64,000 nt of DNA from an uncultured Pelagimonas sp. (GTDB lineage Bacteria; Pseudomonadota; Alphaproteobacteria; Rhodobacterales; Rhodobacteraceae). Numbering within the stretch: the stretch's first letter is position 1; each line of letters opens with the position of its first letter. Below are positions 17,198 to 26,525 of the stretch, one piece after another. The notes under the pieces are model-generated. The model was not told the origin of the DNA. It was given only the letters and a program-made list of their open reading frames with translations, and did no database searches. Location of the stretch: contig CANMPP010000002.1 of the NCBI GenBank assembly GCA_947499735.1, positions 124,001 through 188,000 of the forward strand. The letters run 5' to 3'. The translations under genes were made by a program, and so were the position numbers.

Positions 17198-18181
17198 TCA
17201 CTTTTCGTAGGAGCCCGATTTATGCCATTTCCATGCATCGGCAATCATGTCGGACATGCTGGAACGCTTCGGTTCCCAGCCCAATTCTTCCAAGGCACGG
17301 GTGGAACCAGAAACAAGCTTGGTTGCATCACCTGCACGACGTGGACCTTCGCTATGGGGCACTTCCATGTTGGTGACAGTGCGGGAGGCATCCATCACCT
17401 GACGCACAGAAAAACCATCGCCGGTCCCTAGGTTGAAAACCCGGTTGCCTTTGCCATCCTCAAGCCATTTCAGACCCAGAACATGGGCGTCCACCAGGTC
17501 GCAGACATGTACATAGTCACGAATGCAGGTGCCATCTGGCGTGTCATAATCTGTACCATGAATGGTCAGTTGATCACGCTTGCCGTCAATCGCCTGCAGC
17601 ATAATCGGTATCAGATGGGTTTCCGGATCGTGGAATTCCCCAATCTCGGCTTCTGGATCGCCACCAGCAACGTTGAAATACCGAAAAATCACATGATTTA
17701 GATCATAGGCCGCACCAAAGTCGCGCAGAACATCTTCGATGGCGCGTTTGGATGCACCATAGGCATTCAGCGGCAATTGCGGTGTGTTTTCGTCCAAAAC
17801 AACGTTGTCATGTTCGCCATAAGTCGCGCATGTCGAGGAAAATACAAAATTTTTCACCCCAGCATCAACTGCTGCTTCGATCAGCGTCAGCGATCCTGTG
17901 ACGTTGTTTCGCCAGTATTTGCCGGGCTCTTTCATGGCTTCGCCAACCTGAGACAGGGCGGCGAAATGCATTACGGCGAGCGGCTGATATTTTGCAAACA
18001 CCTCGTCTAGTCGGCTGCGGTCTAAAAGATCACCCTTTTCCAAGGGACCAAATTTGACAGCATCTTCCCAACCTGTTGAGATATTGTCGTAGGTGACAGG
18101 GGTGTAGCCCGCCGCTTTCAGTGCTTTACAGGCGTGCGAACCGATAAAGCCCGCACCCCCTGTTACAAGGACATTCGCCAT
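17198..18181 (-). CDS. galE: UDP-glucose 4-epimerase
   Basis: 327-residue extended short-chain dehydrogenase/reductase. NAD-binding GGAGFIG (8-14), catalytic YGASK (Tyr141, Lys145), and the GalE-type segments RYFNVAGGDPEAEIGE and CIRDYVHVCDL. Interconverts UDP-glucose and UDP-galactose (or the GlcNAc/GalNAc pair). Starts 11 bp downstream of galU and overlaps or abuts the GT4 gene, so it supplies sugar nucleotides to the same operon. Confidence 0.94.
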   Translation of the reverse strand: MANVLVTGGAGFIGSHACKALKAAGYTPVTYDNISTGWEDAVKFGPLEKGDLLDRSRLDEVFAKYQPLAVMHFAALSQVGEAMKEPGKYWRNNVTGSLTLIEAAVDAGVKNFVFSSTCATYGEHDNVVLDENTPQLPLNAYGASKRAIEDVLRDFGAAYDLNHVIFRYFNVAGGDPEAEIGEFHDPETHLIPIMLQAIDGKRDQLTIHGTDYDTPDGTCIRDYVHVCDLVDAHVLGLKWLEDGKGNRVFNLGTGDGFSVRQVMDASRTVTNMEVPHSEGPRRAGDATKLVSGSTRALEELGWEPKRSSMSDMIADAWKWHKSGSYEK

Positions 18182-18192
18182 TATGATGCCCG

Positions 18193-19086
18193 TTATTCGG
18201 CAGCTTTACGTGAGGCGAGGATGTCATGCATGAACTCTTCCAGCTCACCTGACAGTTCGTCACGGGCCAAGCCAAAGGCAATCGTTGCCTGAAGGAAACC
18301 AGCCTTTGAACCGCAATCATAACGCTGACCGCGGAAGCGGTAGCCGTAAACGCCTGCATCTGTATCGATGTCTGCAGCAATCGCGTCGGTCAGCTGGATT
18401 TCGCCACCTGCGCCAGTTTGCTTCTTGCTTAGGTGATCAAACACGGTCGGTGCCAGGATGTAGCGACCGATAACCGCCAGGTTTGATGGCTCAGTGCCGG
18501 CTTTTGGTTTTTCAACCATGCCTTTCACTTTAACCATAGAACCCATGTCTTCTTTCAGGTCCAACACGCCATAGGCGCTGACTTTGTCTTTTGGGACTTC
18601 CATCGCAGCAACCATATGGCCACCGGTCTGTTCGTAGGATTCAACCATTTGCTTCAAGCAAGGCTTTTCTGCGGCAATGACGTCATCTGGCAGCATAACT
18701 GCGAATGGATTGTCGCCGATCAGGTGACGCGCACACCAGATTGCGTGACCAAGGCCCAGGGCTTTGTGCTGGCGCATATATGCGACCTGTCCGCTTTCCA
18801 TATTCGTGGATTGCAGCAGCTCCAAAAGCTCTGTCTTGCCTTTATCTTTCAAGGATTGTTCTAGCTGAGGCGCTTCGTCAAAGTAATCTTCCAAAGCCCC
18901 TTTGCCGCGTGACGTTACAAAGATGAATTCTTCGATACCGGCTGCACGCGCTTCGTCGATTGCGTATTGCACCAACGGTCTGTCAACAAGTGTCATAATT
19001 TCTTTCGGCACGGATTTCGTTGCCGGAAGAAAGCGGGTCCCCATACCAGCTACAGGAAAGATCGCCTTCGTGACTTTGTTTTTCAT
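18193..19086 (-). CDS. galU: UTP-glucose-1-phosphate uridylyltransferase
   Basis: 297-residue GalU: nucleotide-binding FPVAGMGTRFLPATKSVPKE near the N-terminus, VDRPLVQYAIDEA, and the late GGEIQLTDAIA. Makes UDP-glucose from UTP and glucose-1-phosphate, the precursor for GalE, for surface glycans and possibly for glucosylglycerate synthesis elsewhere in the window. First gene of a six-gene minus-strand operon (galU-galE-GT4-GT2-GT14-sulfotransferase, 19086 down to 11810), with gaps between 3 and 40 bp or overlaps. Confidence 0.95.
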   Translation of the reverse strand: MKNKVTKAIFPVAGMGTRFLPATKSVPKEIMTLVDRPLVQYAIDEARAAGIEEFIFVTSRGKGALEDYFDEAPQLEQSLKDKGKTELLELLQSTNMESGQVAYMRQHKALGLGHAIWCARHLIGDNPFAVMLPDDVIAAEKPCLKQMVESYEQTGGHMVAAMEVPKDKVSAYGVLDLKEDMGSMVKVKGMVEKPKAGTEPSNLAVIGRYILAPTVFDHLSKKQTGAGGEIQLTDAIAADIDTDAGVYGYRFRGQRYDCGSKAGFLQATIAFGLARDELSGELEEFMHDILASRKAAE

Positions 19087-19245
19087 GATTTGGGTCCTAA
19101 ATTTAGGTCGGTGGGTTTTGCTAGACAGATAAAGGATCAGTATTTTTTAGTTTTGATCTCAAAATTTATCTGAATTCTTGTCTCATTCGTGCGGTTTAAT
19201 AAATAAATGTGTCATCTTAGTGATGAAATATCGTCTCGTTTTTTA
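19087..19245. promoter_or_regulatory. AT-rich promoter region of the galU operon
   Basis: 159 bp, markedly AT-rich relative to flanking genes, between the GT2 stop and the galU start. It presumably holds the galU operon promoter. No confident -35/-10 pair, operator palindrome or CtrA-type site was found. Confidence 0.4.
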
Positions 19246-20493
19246 CTAATTAAGGATGTTCGAACTGTCTGACATAACTGTGATATCACATTTCTTGCAC
19301 TCATAGGCCACTCTTTTTTCGAAGCTAGTTAATTTGATAGCAGCATCTTGCCTATAGGATTTCCCATATATGCCGCCAGTCTGTACCCATATATCCGCTT
19401 CAAATCGTCGCTTATGAAATCGTGTCGTCGGATCTAAAATATAGACCACGACGATTGCGCCGTCACGAGCCGCAGCTTGCGCTTTCTTAAAAATGCGGCG
19501 TGTTTCCCAAATTCTTCCTGAAATGACTATTTTTTGTGCATTTTGTCGCCCTGGAAATGGGCGAAAACGATTTGCCGACGTCACTAGTGGGCTGAAATCG
19601 TTATCTTTGGCTGAAACTTTTGAATGAAACCCGTCGTCGAATTGCCTCATAAGTTGCGCAATATCATCCGGAGCAAGTGGTCCGCGTTGCATGAGGCGCA
19701 AGCATCTGATGCGTTGTTCTTCGCGGTGTCTTTTGAACGCTGTGTTGCGATATTCTTTCGGTGTGTGACGGTTCAGAAAGGCGGTTGTGGATTTCCCGAT
19801 TTGGGTCAGATCCAATGGGGTGCGGTCCTTGCTACGCCGCCGAGATGGGGCAAATCCATGATGGACGCGAGCCCTTGGGGCTATTGCGCTGCTTAGACCT
19901 GCTTTGGCTAGGCGCATATTCAAATCCGTTTCGTCCATGTAAAATGAAAAAGCTGGATCAAACCCGCCTAATTGGATCAATACGGATAGGCGCACGGCCA
20001 TATTCGTACCTTCAGTTTTGATCGCACGGGTCGGATCCGGTGCGAACACAACAGGGTCAGACCCTTTCAGGTTTAGGTTCTGAGTAAATCCATCCTCGGA
20101 CAAGCTGCGCCCGCGCCATTGATAGGAAAACCCGTTCCGGCCAATGACATATCCACCGCATGCCGCCACTTTGGGATTGTCAAAGGGGGCGATCAGTTCA
20201 CGCAACCATCGCGGTTCGGGAACGGCATCATCATCAAGAAAGGCAACAATGTCGCCTGCGGCCTGCTGAATACCCAGATTTCGGGCTATGGAAATATTGG
20301 GGATGTCAAACGGGATGGTTTTGATTTTGTCGCTTAGAGGATGTGTATCAAGCGCGGCGATCCCTGCGGGGCAGGCGACAATGATAAGTTCAAAAGGATC
20401 GTAATCCAGTTGCGACACAGCGGATATGGCGCGCAGCAGCAACTGTGGTCGATCCCGGCTAACAATGACAATGCTGACCGGGATCTTTGTCAT
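19246..20493 (-). CDS. glycosyltransferase family 2
   Basis: 415 residues with an N-terminal GT2 domain: VSIVIVSRDRPQLLLRAI, then ISIARNLGIQQAAGDIVAFLDDDAVP with the DDD metal site, and MDETDLNMRLAKAG as the acid region. The C-terminal ~150 residues are basic and unassigned, and contain several cysteines (CKKC). The TAA of cysQ is immediately followed by its ATG, so the two are cotranscribed. Expected to add a sugar to a surface glycan; specificity unknown. Confidence 0.82.
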   Translation of the reverse strand: MTKIPVSIVIVSRDRPQLLLRAISAVSQLDYDPFELIIVACPAGIAALDTHPLSDKIKTIPFDIPNISIARNLGIQQAAGDIVAFLDDDAVPEPRWLRELIAPFDNPKVAACGGYVIGRNGFSYQWRGRSLSEDGFTQNLNLKGSDPVVFAPDPTRAIKTEGTNMAVRLSVLIQLGGFDPAFSFYMDETDLNMRLAKAGLSSAIAPRARVHHGFAPSRRRSKDRTPLDLTQIGKSTTAFLNRHTPKEYRNTAFKRHREEQRIRCLRLMQRGPLAPDDIAQLMRQFDDGFHSKVSAKDNDFSPLVTSANRFRPFPGRQNAQKIVISGRIWETRRIFKKAQAAARDGAIVVVYILDPTTRFHKRRFEADIWVQTGGIYGKSYRQDAAIKLTSFEKRVAYECKKCDITVMSDSSNILN

Positions 20494-21291
20494 TTAGGCG
20501 TCTTTCAGCGCAACTTTCGGTGAATATGCGATGAAGAATGGGTTGGCGAAGTCCTCTTTGCCATAGGCTAAATCGCTGTGATCATCAAAGCGTACGACTT
20601 TGCCGCCTGCGCCCAACAGGACCGCGTGACCGGCGGCTGTATCCCATTCCATGGTGCGCCCCAGACGCGGATAGAGATCCGCCTCACCCGTTGCAACAAG
20701 GCAGAACTTCAAGGATGAGCCCGCGCTTTTGCTGTCAGCGACAGCGTATTTGTTGATGTAGTCATCCGTTGCTTGATCGCGGTGGGATTTGGAGGCAACG
20801 ACCAGCAATTTGTCATTGTCGCTATCGGCCACTTTGATCGGATTGGTTTCACCGATCGTGTCTAGCGAGAAGGGGCCAGTTTCTTCAACTGTCGAACCGT
20901 CTTCAAGGGTGAAGAACATGCGATCACGCGCAGGTGCGTAAACTACACCCCGTGTCGGAACGCCGTCTTCGACCAAAGCGATGTTCACGGTGAAGTCACC
21001 GCGACGTTTGATGAATTCTTTTGTGCCATCCAACGGGTCAACAATCAGGAATGTGGACACGTTTTGCGTGTGGCTGTCGGATTGTTCTTCTGTCACCAGT
21101 GCGATGTCTGGAAATGATGCGCGAAGACCGGCGGAAATCAGCTCATCCGCGGCTTCATCCGCGACTGTAACCGGGCTTTCATCGCTTTTGACCTTAACCT
21201 CGAAGTCGTCTGAGTTGTAAATTTCCATAATCTTTGCGCCAGCTTCCAGAGCAAGTTTACGCATAACGGGTGTTAGGGCCGAATAATCCAA
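20494..21291 (-). CDS. cysQ: 3'(2'),5'-bisphosphate nucleotidase CysQ
   Basis: 265-residue member of the inositol monophosphatase superfamily. Metal-binding DPLDGT (85-90) followed by KEFIKRRGDFTVNIAL, and WDTAAGHA (216-223), are CysQ hallmarks. It hydrolyses PAP, the product of PAPS-dependent sulfotransferases, to AMP. Start set at TTG 21291 (TTG GAT TAT), 7 nt after AAGGAG; this gives the usual CysQ N-terminus, whereas the longer ATG frame to 21465 runs into the divergent promoter. Cotranscribed with a GT2 gene and adjacent to a sulfotransferase-containing operon, which makes a role in PAP removal during glycan sulfation attractive. Confidence 0.9.
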   Translation of the reverse strand: MDYSALTPVMRKLALEAGAKIMEIYNSDDFEVKVKSDESPVTVADEAADELISAGLRASFPDIALVTEEQSDSHTQNVSTFLIVDPLDGTKEFIKRRGDFTVNIALVEDGVPTRGVVYAPARDRMFFTLEDGSTVEETGPFSLDTIGETNPIKVADSDNDKLLVVASKSHRDQATDDYINKYAVADSKSAGSSLKFCLVATGEADLYPRLGRTMEWDTAAGHAVLLGAGGKVVRFDDHSDLAYGKEDFANPFFIAYSPKVALKDA

Positions 21292-21422
21292 TATAGGTCT
21301 CCTTGGTCGTCCAAATGTGAATGGCGCCTTTATTGATTTTGAAACACTTCCTACTATTATGGCTTGGCTGACCCAAGACAACAAGCGGGTCAGAAACTTA
21401 GCATGTGTGGAGTAAGCGTAAC

Positions 21423-22253
21423 ATGTTTCAGGTTCGCAAGACCCGTACCCCATTTCAAGCGGCAATTTATACCTGCGAGCTGATTTTCCACTCTGCGGTA
21501 CGCGCGATACGGAATTCGGATCGAAATGCGGTTTTGGCGATCCTATACAGCATTTTGCAGATCATGGTCTTCGTTGCGATTTTCTTTTTCTTTTTTAAGA
21601 TTCTGGGCATTCGTTCGGTGCCGCTCCGAGGGGATTTTCTGGTCTTTTTGATGACAGGTGTTTTCTTATTCACAACATTTAATAAATCGCTGTCTGCTGT
21701 GACAGGTGCGGAAGGCCCCACCAGTTCAATGATGCAACACGCGCCGATGAACACTGCGATTTCAATTGCGGCTGCAATGCTGTCGACAATTTATATTCAG
21801 GTACTGGCCGTATTTACGGTATTTTTCATCTATGATCTGGCCTTTAACCCGCAAGCCTTTGAAGAAATTTTCGATCCTATTGGATGTTTGAAAATGCTTT
21901 TATTGGCATGGATATGCGGATCTTCTATCGGATTGCTGTTTTTGGCTATTAAGCCTTGGGCGCCAAAATTCGTTAGCATCTTAGAGCTTGTTTTTACGCG
22001 TTTTAATATGATCGCGTCAGGAAAAATGTTGGTTGCCAATACTTTACCGGGTAGCTTTTTGTATTTTTTTAATTGGAACCCTCTGTTTCACATAATCGAT
22101 CAATCGCGCGGACATGCGTTTTTGAATTACTCACCACGGTTTACCAGTTGGGAATATGCGGTCTACGTGACGTTGGGTTGCACCGTCTTGGGCATGTTGG
22201 GCGAATTCTACACACGTAAACACGCATCTGCATCTTGGACGGCTGGCAAGTAA
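21423..22253 (+). CDS. ABC-2 type polysaccharide export permease (KpsM-like)
   Basis: 276 residues with about six membrane helices in the ABC-2 transporter arrangement used for capsule or O-antigen export (KpsM/RfbD type). These include a very hydrophobic IMVFVAIFFFFFKILG helix and a C-terminal NWNPLFHIIDQSRG segment typical of the family. Start at ATG 21423, with GGAG about 9 nt upstream. No ATP-binding partner (KpsT/RfbE type) or KpsE/KpsD gene lies in the window, so the ATPase must be elsewhere. Divergent from cysQ. The exported glycan is presumably made by neighbouring genes, but this is inferred. Confidence 0.8.
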   Translation: MFQVRKTRTPFQAAIYTCELIFHSAVRAIRNSDRNAVLAILYSILQIMVFVAIFFFFFKILGIRSVPLRGDFLVFLMTGVFLFTTFNKSLSAVTGAEGPTSSMMQHAPMNTAISIAAAMLSTIYIQVLAVFTVFFIYDLAFNPQAFEEIFDPIGCLKMLLLAWICGSSIGLLFLAIKPWAPKFVSILELVFTRFNMIASGKMLVANTLPGSFLYFFNWNPLFHIIDQSRGHAFLNYSPRFTSWEYAVYVTLGCTVLGMLGEFYTRKHASASWTAGK

Positions 22254-22263
22254 GTTGCTTGCC

Positions 22264-22878
22264 CTAATCATTTTCAGCAGTGACAACGCGCAACGTCACA
22301 TTGATGCGCCCACCTTTGGGCAATAGGGCGGACGAACCAAAACGTAGGCGATCCACGCCGTGATGTTTCAGTCGCGCGGCCCCGCCCATACTAACCACGT
22401 CCCCTGATCGCAGCCACAAAGACGCGGTTGAACCGCCTTTCGCTTCGTGGCCAATGCGAAAGAGCCCGTCATCACCCAGCGAAATAGATAGAACGGGATA
22501 GCGAAAATCGGCCTCATCCTTATCCTGATGCAGGCCCATGCGCGCACCTTCGCCATACCAATTGATCAGGCAGCATTCTGGCATGCGGTCACATTGGATT
22601 AGGTCGTTCCAAATGTCCAAAATGGAAACCGGAATAGGTGGCCAAGACGTGCCGTTTGGGTGGGTTTCTGAATAGCGATATCCTTGCTGATCTGAAATCC
22701 AACCAAACCGACCGGCTGCGGTCATTCGAACGGACATAGGGCCATGACGGGTTGTTGGTTGGAACAGCGGCGCTTTGCTCAAAATATGGCGCAGGTCCTC
22801 TACCAATGCTTCTTGGCGATGTTTGGGCAGGTATTCCTGCCATATTAGGAAATCTCGTATGTTAAGCGGCACCGTCAT
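22264..22878 (-). CDS. alkB: AlkB-type alpha-ketoglutarate-dependent DNA dioxygenase
   Basis: 204-residue Fe(II)/2-oxoglutarate dioxygenase that oxidatively demethylates 1-methyladenine and 3-methylcytosine. Iron ligands are H117-x-D119 (HQDKDEADF) and a His in the RLKHHGVDR region (172/173); the 2-OG/substrate arginines are in RINVTLR (191, 197). The N-terminus MTVPLNIRDFLIW is the usual alphaproteobacterial start. A frame extending to 23019 adds 47 residues unlike the family and is not adopted. No strong ribosome-binding site. Convergent with the ABC permease gene, divergent from dnaK. Confidence 0.88.
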   Translation of the reverse strand: MTVPLNIRDFLIWQEYLPKHRQEALVEDLRHILSKAPLFQPTTRHGPMSVRMTAAGRFGWISDQQGYRYSETHPNGTSWPPIPVSILDIWNDLIQCDRMPECCLINWYGEGARMGLHQDKDEADFRYPVLSISLGDDGLFRIGHEAKGGSTASLWLRSGDVVSMGGAARLKHHGVDRLRFGSSALLPKGGRINVTLRVVTAEND

Positions 22879-23266
22879 GGTTCGAAATAGATAGGGTTTT
22901 GGGCTGTTAAACAAACCGTTTCTTGTGATTTTATCCAAATCTGATGGCCGGAATGTTCTCGCGTATGGGTTGCAGAGCGGGCTTCCGCCATCCTGCGTTA
23001 AAGAAATTCTAACATCCAAAGCATTTGTTTACGATTTGATGCAAAATGCATGAATATGAGCCGCAAATCAGAAAAGCTCAAAAAAACGCGATTTTCATGG
23101 CCATTCCGCTGCGACAGCGACTTGCAGGGGCAATTGCGGCTGCTTATATACGCTGCGAACTGCGACGGTCATAAGATCGCGTGGATCGTGACAACCAAGC
23201 GGGGCAGGATGCCGCAACGGGTCCTATATGCCTCGTGCCATCGCCTTGAGTAAGAAAGGGATCGAA
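22879..23266. promoter_or_regulatory. alkB-dnaK divergent intergenic region (388 bp)
   Basis: No convincing gene. It carries the heat-shock-type promoter at 23121-23150 and the dnaK ribosome-binding site AAAGGGA (about 23255-23261). The part nearer alkB (22879-23100) holds nothing I can name beyond AT-rich stretches. Confidence 0.5.
23121..23150 (+). promoter_or_regulatory. RpoH (sigma-32) type promoter of dnaK
   Basis: CTTG at 23121-23124 and CTTATAT at 23143-23149, 18 nt apart, match the alphaproteobacterial heat-shock consensus (CTTG ... CYTATNT). It lies about 117 bp upstream of the dnaK ATG. Sequence match seen; heat induction inferred from the family. Confidence 0.65.
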
Positions 23267-25201
23267 ATGGGAAAAGTTATTGGGATTGACCTGGGAACAA
23301 CCAACTCCTGTGTGGCCATCATGGATGGCAGCCAGCCGCGCGTTATCGAAAACGCAGAAGGCGCGCGCACCACACCGTCGATTGTTGCGTTTACCGAAGA
23401 CGAGCGCCTTGTAGGCCAGCCTGCCAAACGTCAGGCCGTCACAAACCCAGAAAACACCGTCTTTGGTGTGAAACGTCTGATCGGTCGTCGTTTTGACGAT
23501 GAGCATCTGGCGAAAGACAAGAAGAACCTGCCATATAACCTGATCAACGGTGGCAATGGCGACGCGTGGGTTGAATGCCGTGGCGAGAAATATTCTCCGT
23601 CACAGATTTCTGCATTCACTCTGCAAAAGATGAAAGAAACCGCTGAATCCTATCTTGGCGAAGAAGTCACGCAGGCGGTTATCACCGTGCCTGCATACTT
23701 CAACGACGCCCAGCGTCAGGCGACCAAAGACGCGGGTAAGATCGCGGGTATGGAAGTTCTGCGGATCATCAACGAACCAACAGCGGCGGCGCTGGCCTAT
23801 GGTTTGGACAAGCAAGAAACCAAAACCATCGCGGTTTATGACCTTGGTGGCGGTACATTCGACGTTACGATTCTGGAAATCGACGACGGCTTGTTTGAAG
23901 TGAAATCCACCAATGGTGATACGTTCCTAGGTGGTGAAGATTTCGACATGCGGATCGTGAACTACCTTGCAGGTGAGTTCAAAAAAGAGAACCAAGTTGA
24001 CCTGACACAGGACAAGATGGCGCTGCAACGTCTGAAAGAGGCGGCAGAGAAGGCCAAGATCGAATTGTCCTCTGCGTCCCAAACTGAAATCAACCAGCCG
24101 TTTATTTCCATGGGTGCGAATGGCGCGCCTCTGCACTTGGTTGTCAAGCTGACACGTGCGAAATTGGAATCCTTGGTTGGCGACCTGGTCAAAGGTTCTA
24201 TCAAACCATGTCAGGCAGCTCTGAAAGATGCCGGTCTGTCCACATCCGACATCGACGAAGTCGTTCTGGTTGGTGGTATGACACGTATGCCACGCGTCAT
24301 CGAAGAAGTGACCAAATTCTTCGGCAAAGAGCCCCATAAAGGTGTGAACCCAGACGAAGTTGTTGCCATGGGCGCGGCCATTCAGGCGGGTGTTCTGCAA
24401 GGTGACGTGAAAGACGTTGTTCTGCTGGACGTGACACCATTGTCCTTGGGTATTGAAACACTGGGCGGCGTGTTCACACGTCTGATCGATCGTAACACGA
24501 CGATCCCAACGAAGAAGTCCCAAACGTTCTCCACGGCTGAAGACAACCAGAATGCTGTGACCATTCGCGTCTTCCAAGGTGAACGTGAAATGGCAGCAGA
24601 CAACAAAATGCTGGGCCAGTTCAATCTGGAAGATATCCCACCAGCACCGCGTGGTATGCCACAGATTGAAGTGACCTTTGACATCGATGCAAACGGCATT
24701 GTGTCCGTTGGCGCGAAAGATAAGGCGACTGGTAAAGAGCAGACGATCACGATCCAAGCGTCCGGTGGTCTGTCCGATGAGGACATCGAAAAGATGGTCC
24801 AAGAGGCGGAAGAGAACGCAGATGCCGATAAGGCACGCAAGGAAATGGTCGAAGCGCGCAATCAGGCCGAAAGCCTTGTGCACAACACTGAAAAGCAGCT
24901 CGAAGAGCACGGCGAAAAGGTTGATCCAAGCACAGTAGAAGCGATCGAACTGGCGGTTGCAGCTTTGAAAGACGATCTGGAAAAAGACGACGTGACAGCA
25001 GAAAAGCTGAAAGGTGGCATCCAGAACGTAACAGAAGTGGCGATGCGTTTGGGTGAAGCGATCTACAAGGCACAAGCCGAAGCAGATGGCGGCCCTGCGG
25101 CTGCGGATGACGAACCTGTTGCAGATTCTTCAGACATGAATGCAGACGAAGATATCGTTGACGCGGATTTCGAAGATCTGGGTGAAGACAAACGCCAGTA
25201 A
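23267..25201 (+). CDS. dnaK: molecular chaperone DnaK (Hsp70)
   Basis: 644-residue Hsp70. The nucleotide-binding domain begins [18 protein letters not shown] and includes the [13 protein letters not shown] and [13 protein letters not shown] motifs. The substrate-binding domain follows from about residue 390, and the C-terminal acidic lid ends [16 protein letters not shown]-driven folding chaperone that works with DnaJ and GrpE. Start at ATG 23267 after AAAGGGA; an upstream in-frame ATG (23228) lacks support. Followed by a strong terminator, then dnaJ. Confidence 0.98.
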   Translation: MGKVIGIDLGTTNSCVAIMDGSQPRVIENAEGARTTPSIVAFTEDERLVGQPAKRQAVTNPENTVFGVKRLIGRRFDDEHLAKDKKNLPYNLINGGNGDAWVECRGEKYSPSQISAFTLQKMKETAESYLGEEVTQAVITVPAYFNDAQRQATKDAGKIAGMEVLRIINEPTAAALAYGLDKQETKTIAVYDLGGGTFDVTILEIDDGLFEVKSTNGDTFLGGEDFDMRIVNYLAGEFKKENQVDLTQDKMALQRLKEAAEKAKIELSSASQTEINQPFISMGANGAPLHLVVKLTRAKLESLVGDLVKGSIKPCQAALKDAGLSTSDIDEVVLVGGMTRMPRVIEEVTKFFGKEPHKGVNPDEVVAMGAAIQAGVLQGDVKDVVLLDVTPLSLGIETLGGVFTRLIDRNTTIPTKKSQTFSTAEDNQNAVTIRVFQGEREMAADNKMLGQFNLEDIPPAPRGMPQIEVTFDIDANGIVSVGAKDKATGKEQTITIQASGGLSDEDIEKMVQEAEENADADKARKEMVEARNQAESLVHNTEKQLEEHGEKVDPSTVEAIELAVAALKDDLEKDDVTAEKLKGGIQNVTEVAMRLGEAIYKAQAEADGGPAAADDEPVADSSDMNADEDIVDADFEDLGEDKRQ

Positions 25202-25221
25202 ATCTGAGGCCGGAATTTGAA

Positions 25222-25246
25222 GGGCCGGTCGTGGACCGGCCCTTTT
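25222..25246 (+). terminator. terminator between dnaK and dnaJ
   Basis: Perfect 9-bp stem GGGCCGGTC/GACCGGCCC (25222-25230, 25234-25242), 3-nt loop, TTTT. It sits 20 bp after dnaK and could attenuate dnaJ expression relative to dnaK. Confidence 0.8.
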
Positions 25247-25283
25247 GACCGTTCAGGTTTGACATTTGCATCAAGGAGGCAAC

Positions 25284-26441
25284 ATGTCCAAACGTGACTA
25301 TTACGAAGTCCTTGGCGTCGCCAAAGGTGCCTCTGCTGAAGAGATCAAAAAAGGGTACCGTAAAAAGGCCAAGGAACTGCACCCGGACCGCAATGCGGAT
25401 AATCCGGACGCAGAATCTCAGTTCAAAGAGGCCAACGAGGCCTATGATTGCCTGAAAGATCCCGAGAAAAAAGCAGCTTATGACCGCTATGGCCATGCCG
25501 CATTCGAAGGTGGCATGGGCGGCGGTCGTCCCGGCGGACCGGGTGGTATGGGCGGCAATGGTGACTTTGCCTCTGCCTTCTCGGACGTATTTGACGATCT
25601 GTTTGGCGATTTCATGGGCGGCCAACGTGGTGGCCCAGGTGGGCGTCAACGTGCGTCGCGCGGCGCGGATTTGCGATATAATCTGCGCGTGTCTTTGGAA
25701 GATGCCTTTAGCGGTGTACAGAAAACACTGAACGTTCCAAGTTCGGTGAATTGCGACGCGTGTAGCGGATCTGGTGCAGAAGGCGGTGCCGAGCCAACGA
25801 CCTGTCCGACATGTGCTGGCATGGGCAAGGTTCGTGCGACGCAGGGCTTCTTTACGGTGGAACGTACCTGTCCAACCTGTAACGGTTTGGGGCAGACGAT
25901 TTCCAATCCTTGCCGCAAATGTTCCGGCACCGGGCGTTTGCAAAAAGACCGTTCACTGGCTGTCAACATCCCGGCAGGGGTGGAAACTGGCACGCGAATT
26001 CGTTTGTCCGGTGAAGGCGAAGTCGGTTTGCGCGGCGGACCATCAGGTGATCTGTATATCTTTGTCGAAGTCGACGAACATAAGATCTTTGAGCGTGCCG
26101 CGACCGAACTGCATTGCCGGGTTCCGGTTTCTATGGTCGTGGCCTCCATGGGCGGTGACATCGAAGTCCCAACCATCGATGGCGGTCGCAGTAGGGTGAA
26201 AATACCTGCAGGCAGTCAATCGGGGCGCCAAATGCGTCTTCGTGGCAAAGGCATGCCTGCGCTACGGGGCGGTGCACCGGGGGATATGTTCATCGAATTG
26301 GCCGTGGAAACGCCGGTTAATCTGACAACCCGTCAAAAAGAGCTGCTGCGTGAATTTGAAGCGCTAAGCGAAAATAACAGCCCTGAAAGCAATAGCTTTT
26401 TCTCAACTGTCAAAGGGTTCTGGGACAGTATGAAAGGCTAA
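25284..26441 (+). CDS. dnaJ: chaperone DnaJ (Hsp40)
   Basis: 385-residue class I J-protein. J domain with HPD at 33-35; Gly-rich linker (about 76-125); zinc-finger domain with four CxxCxGxG repeats ([32 protein letters not shown]; about 157-220); then the C-terminal substrate-binding domains. Stimulates DnaK ATPase and delivers clients. Start at ATG 25284 after AAGGAGG. Followed by its own terminator. Confidence 0.98.
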   Translation: MSKRDYYEVLGVAKGASAEEIKKGYRKKAKELHPDRNADNPDAESQFKEANEAYDCLKDPEKKAAYDRYGHAAFEGGMGGGRPGGPGGMGGNGDFASAFSDVFDDLFGDFMGGQRGGPGGRQRASRGADLRYNLRVSLEDAFSGVQKTLNVPSSVNCDACSGSGAEGGAEPTTCPTCAGMGKVRATQGFFTVERTCPTCNGLGQTISNPCRKCSGTGRLQKDRSLAVNIPAGVETGTRIRLSGEGEVGLRGGPSGDLYIFVEVDEHKIFERAATELHCRVPVSMVVASMGGDIEVPTIDGGRSRVKIPAGSQSGRQMRLRGKGMPALRGGAPGDMFIELAVETPVNLTTRQKELLREFEALSENNSPESNSFFSTVKGFWDSMKG

Positions 26442-26446
26442 AAAAT

Positions 26447-26479
26447 GATCCAGGTCAGCCTTGGCCTGGATCTCTTTTT
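26447..26479 (+). terminator. rho-independent terminator of dnaJ
   Basis: Stem GATCCAGGTC/GGCCTGGATC (26447-26456 with 26463-26472, one U-G pair), 6-nt loop, then a T-rich TCTTTTT run. Confidence 0.85.
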
Positions 26480-26525
26480 CTGGGGCTTAACGCAAATATA
26501 ACCACGTTCCCCTAGCGTTCTTTTT

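Noticed and set aside
23050-23253. 67-codon frame upstream of dnaK
   Set aside because: It spans the heat-shock promoter and would be cut by the transcription start. No ribosome-binding site.
23927-25075. 382-codon minus-strand frame opposite dnaK
   Set aside because: Antisense shadow of a conserved gene. Abundant Phe, Cys and His with no domain; dnaK is unambiguous.
24747-25943. 398-codon minus-strand frame spanning dnaK end and dnaJ
   Set aside because: It crosses two certain genes and the terminator between them. No recognisable protein features.
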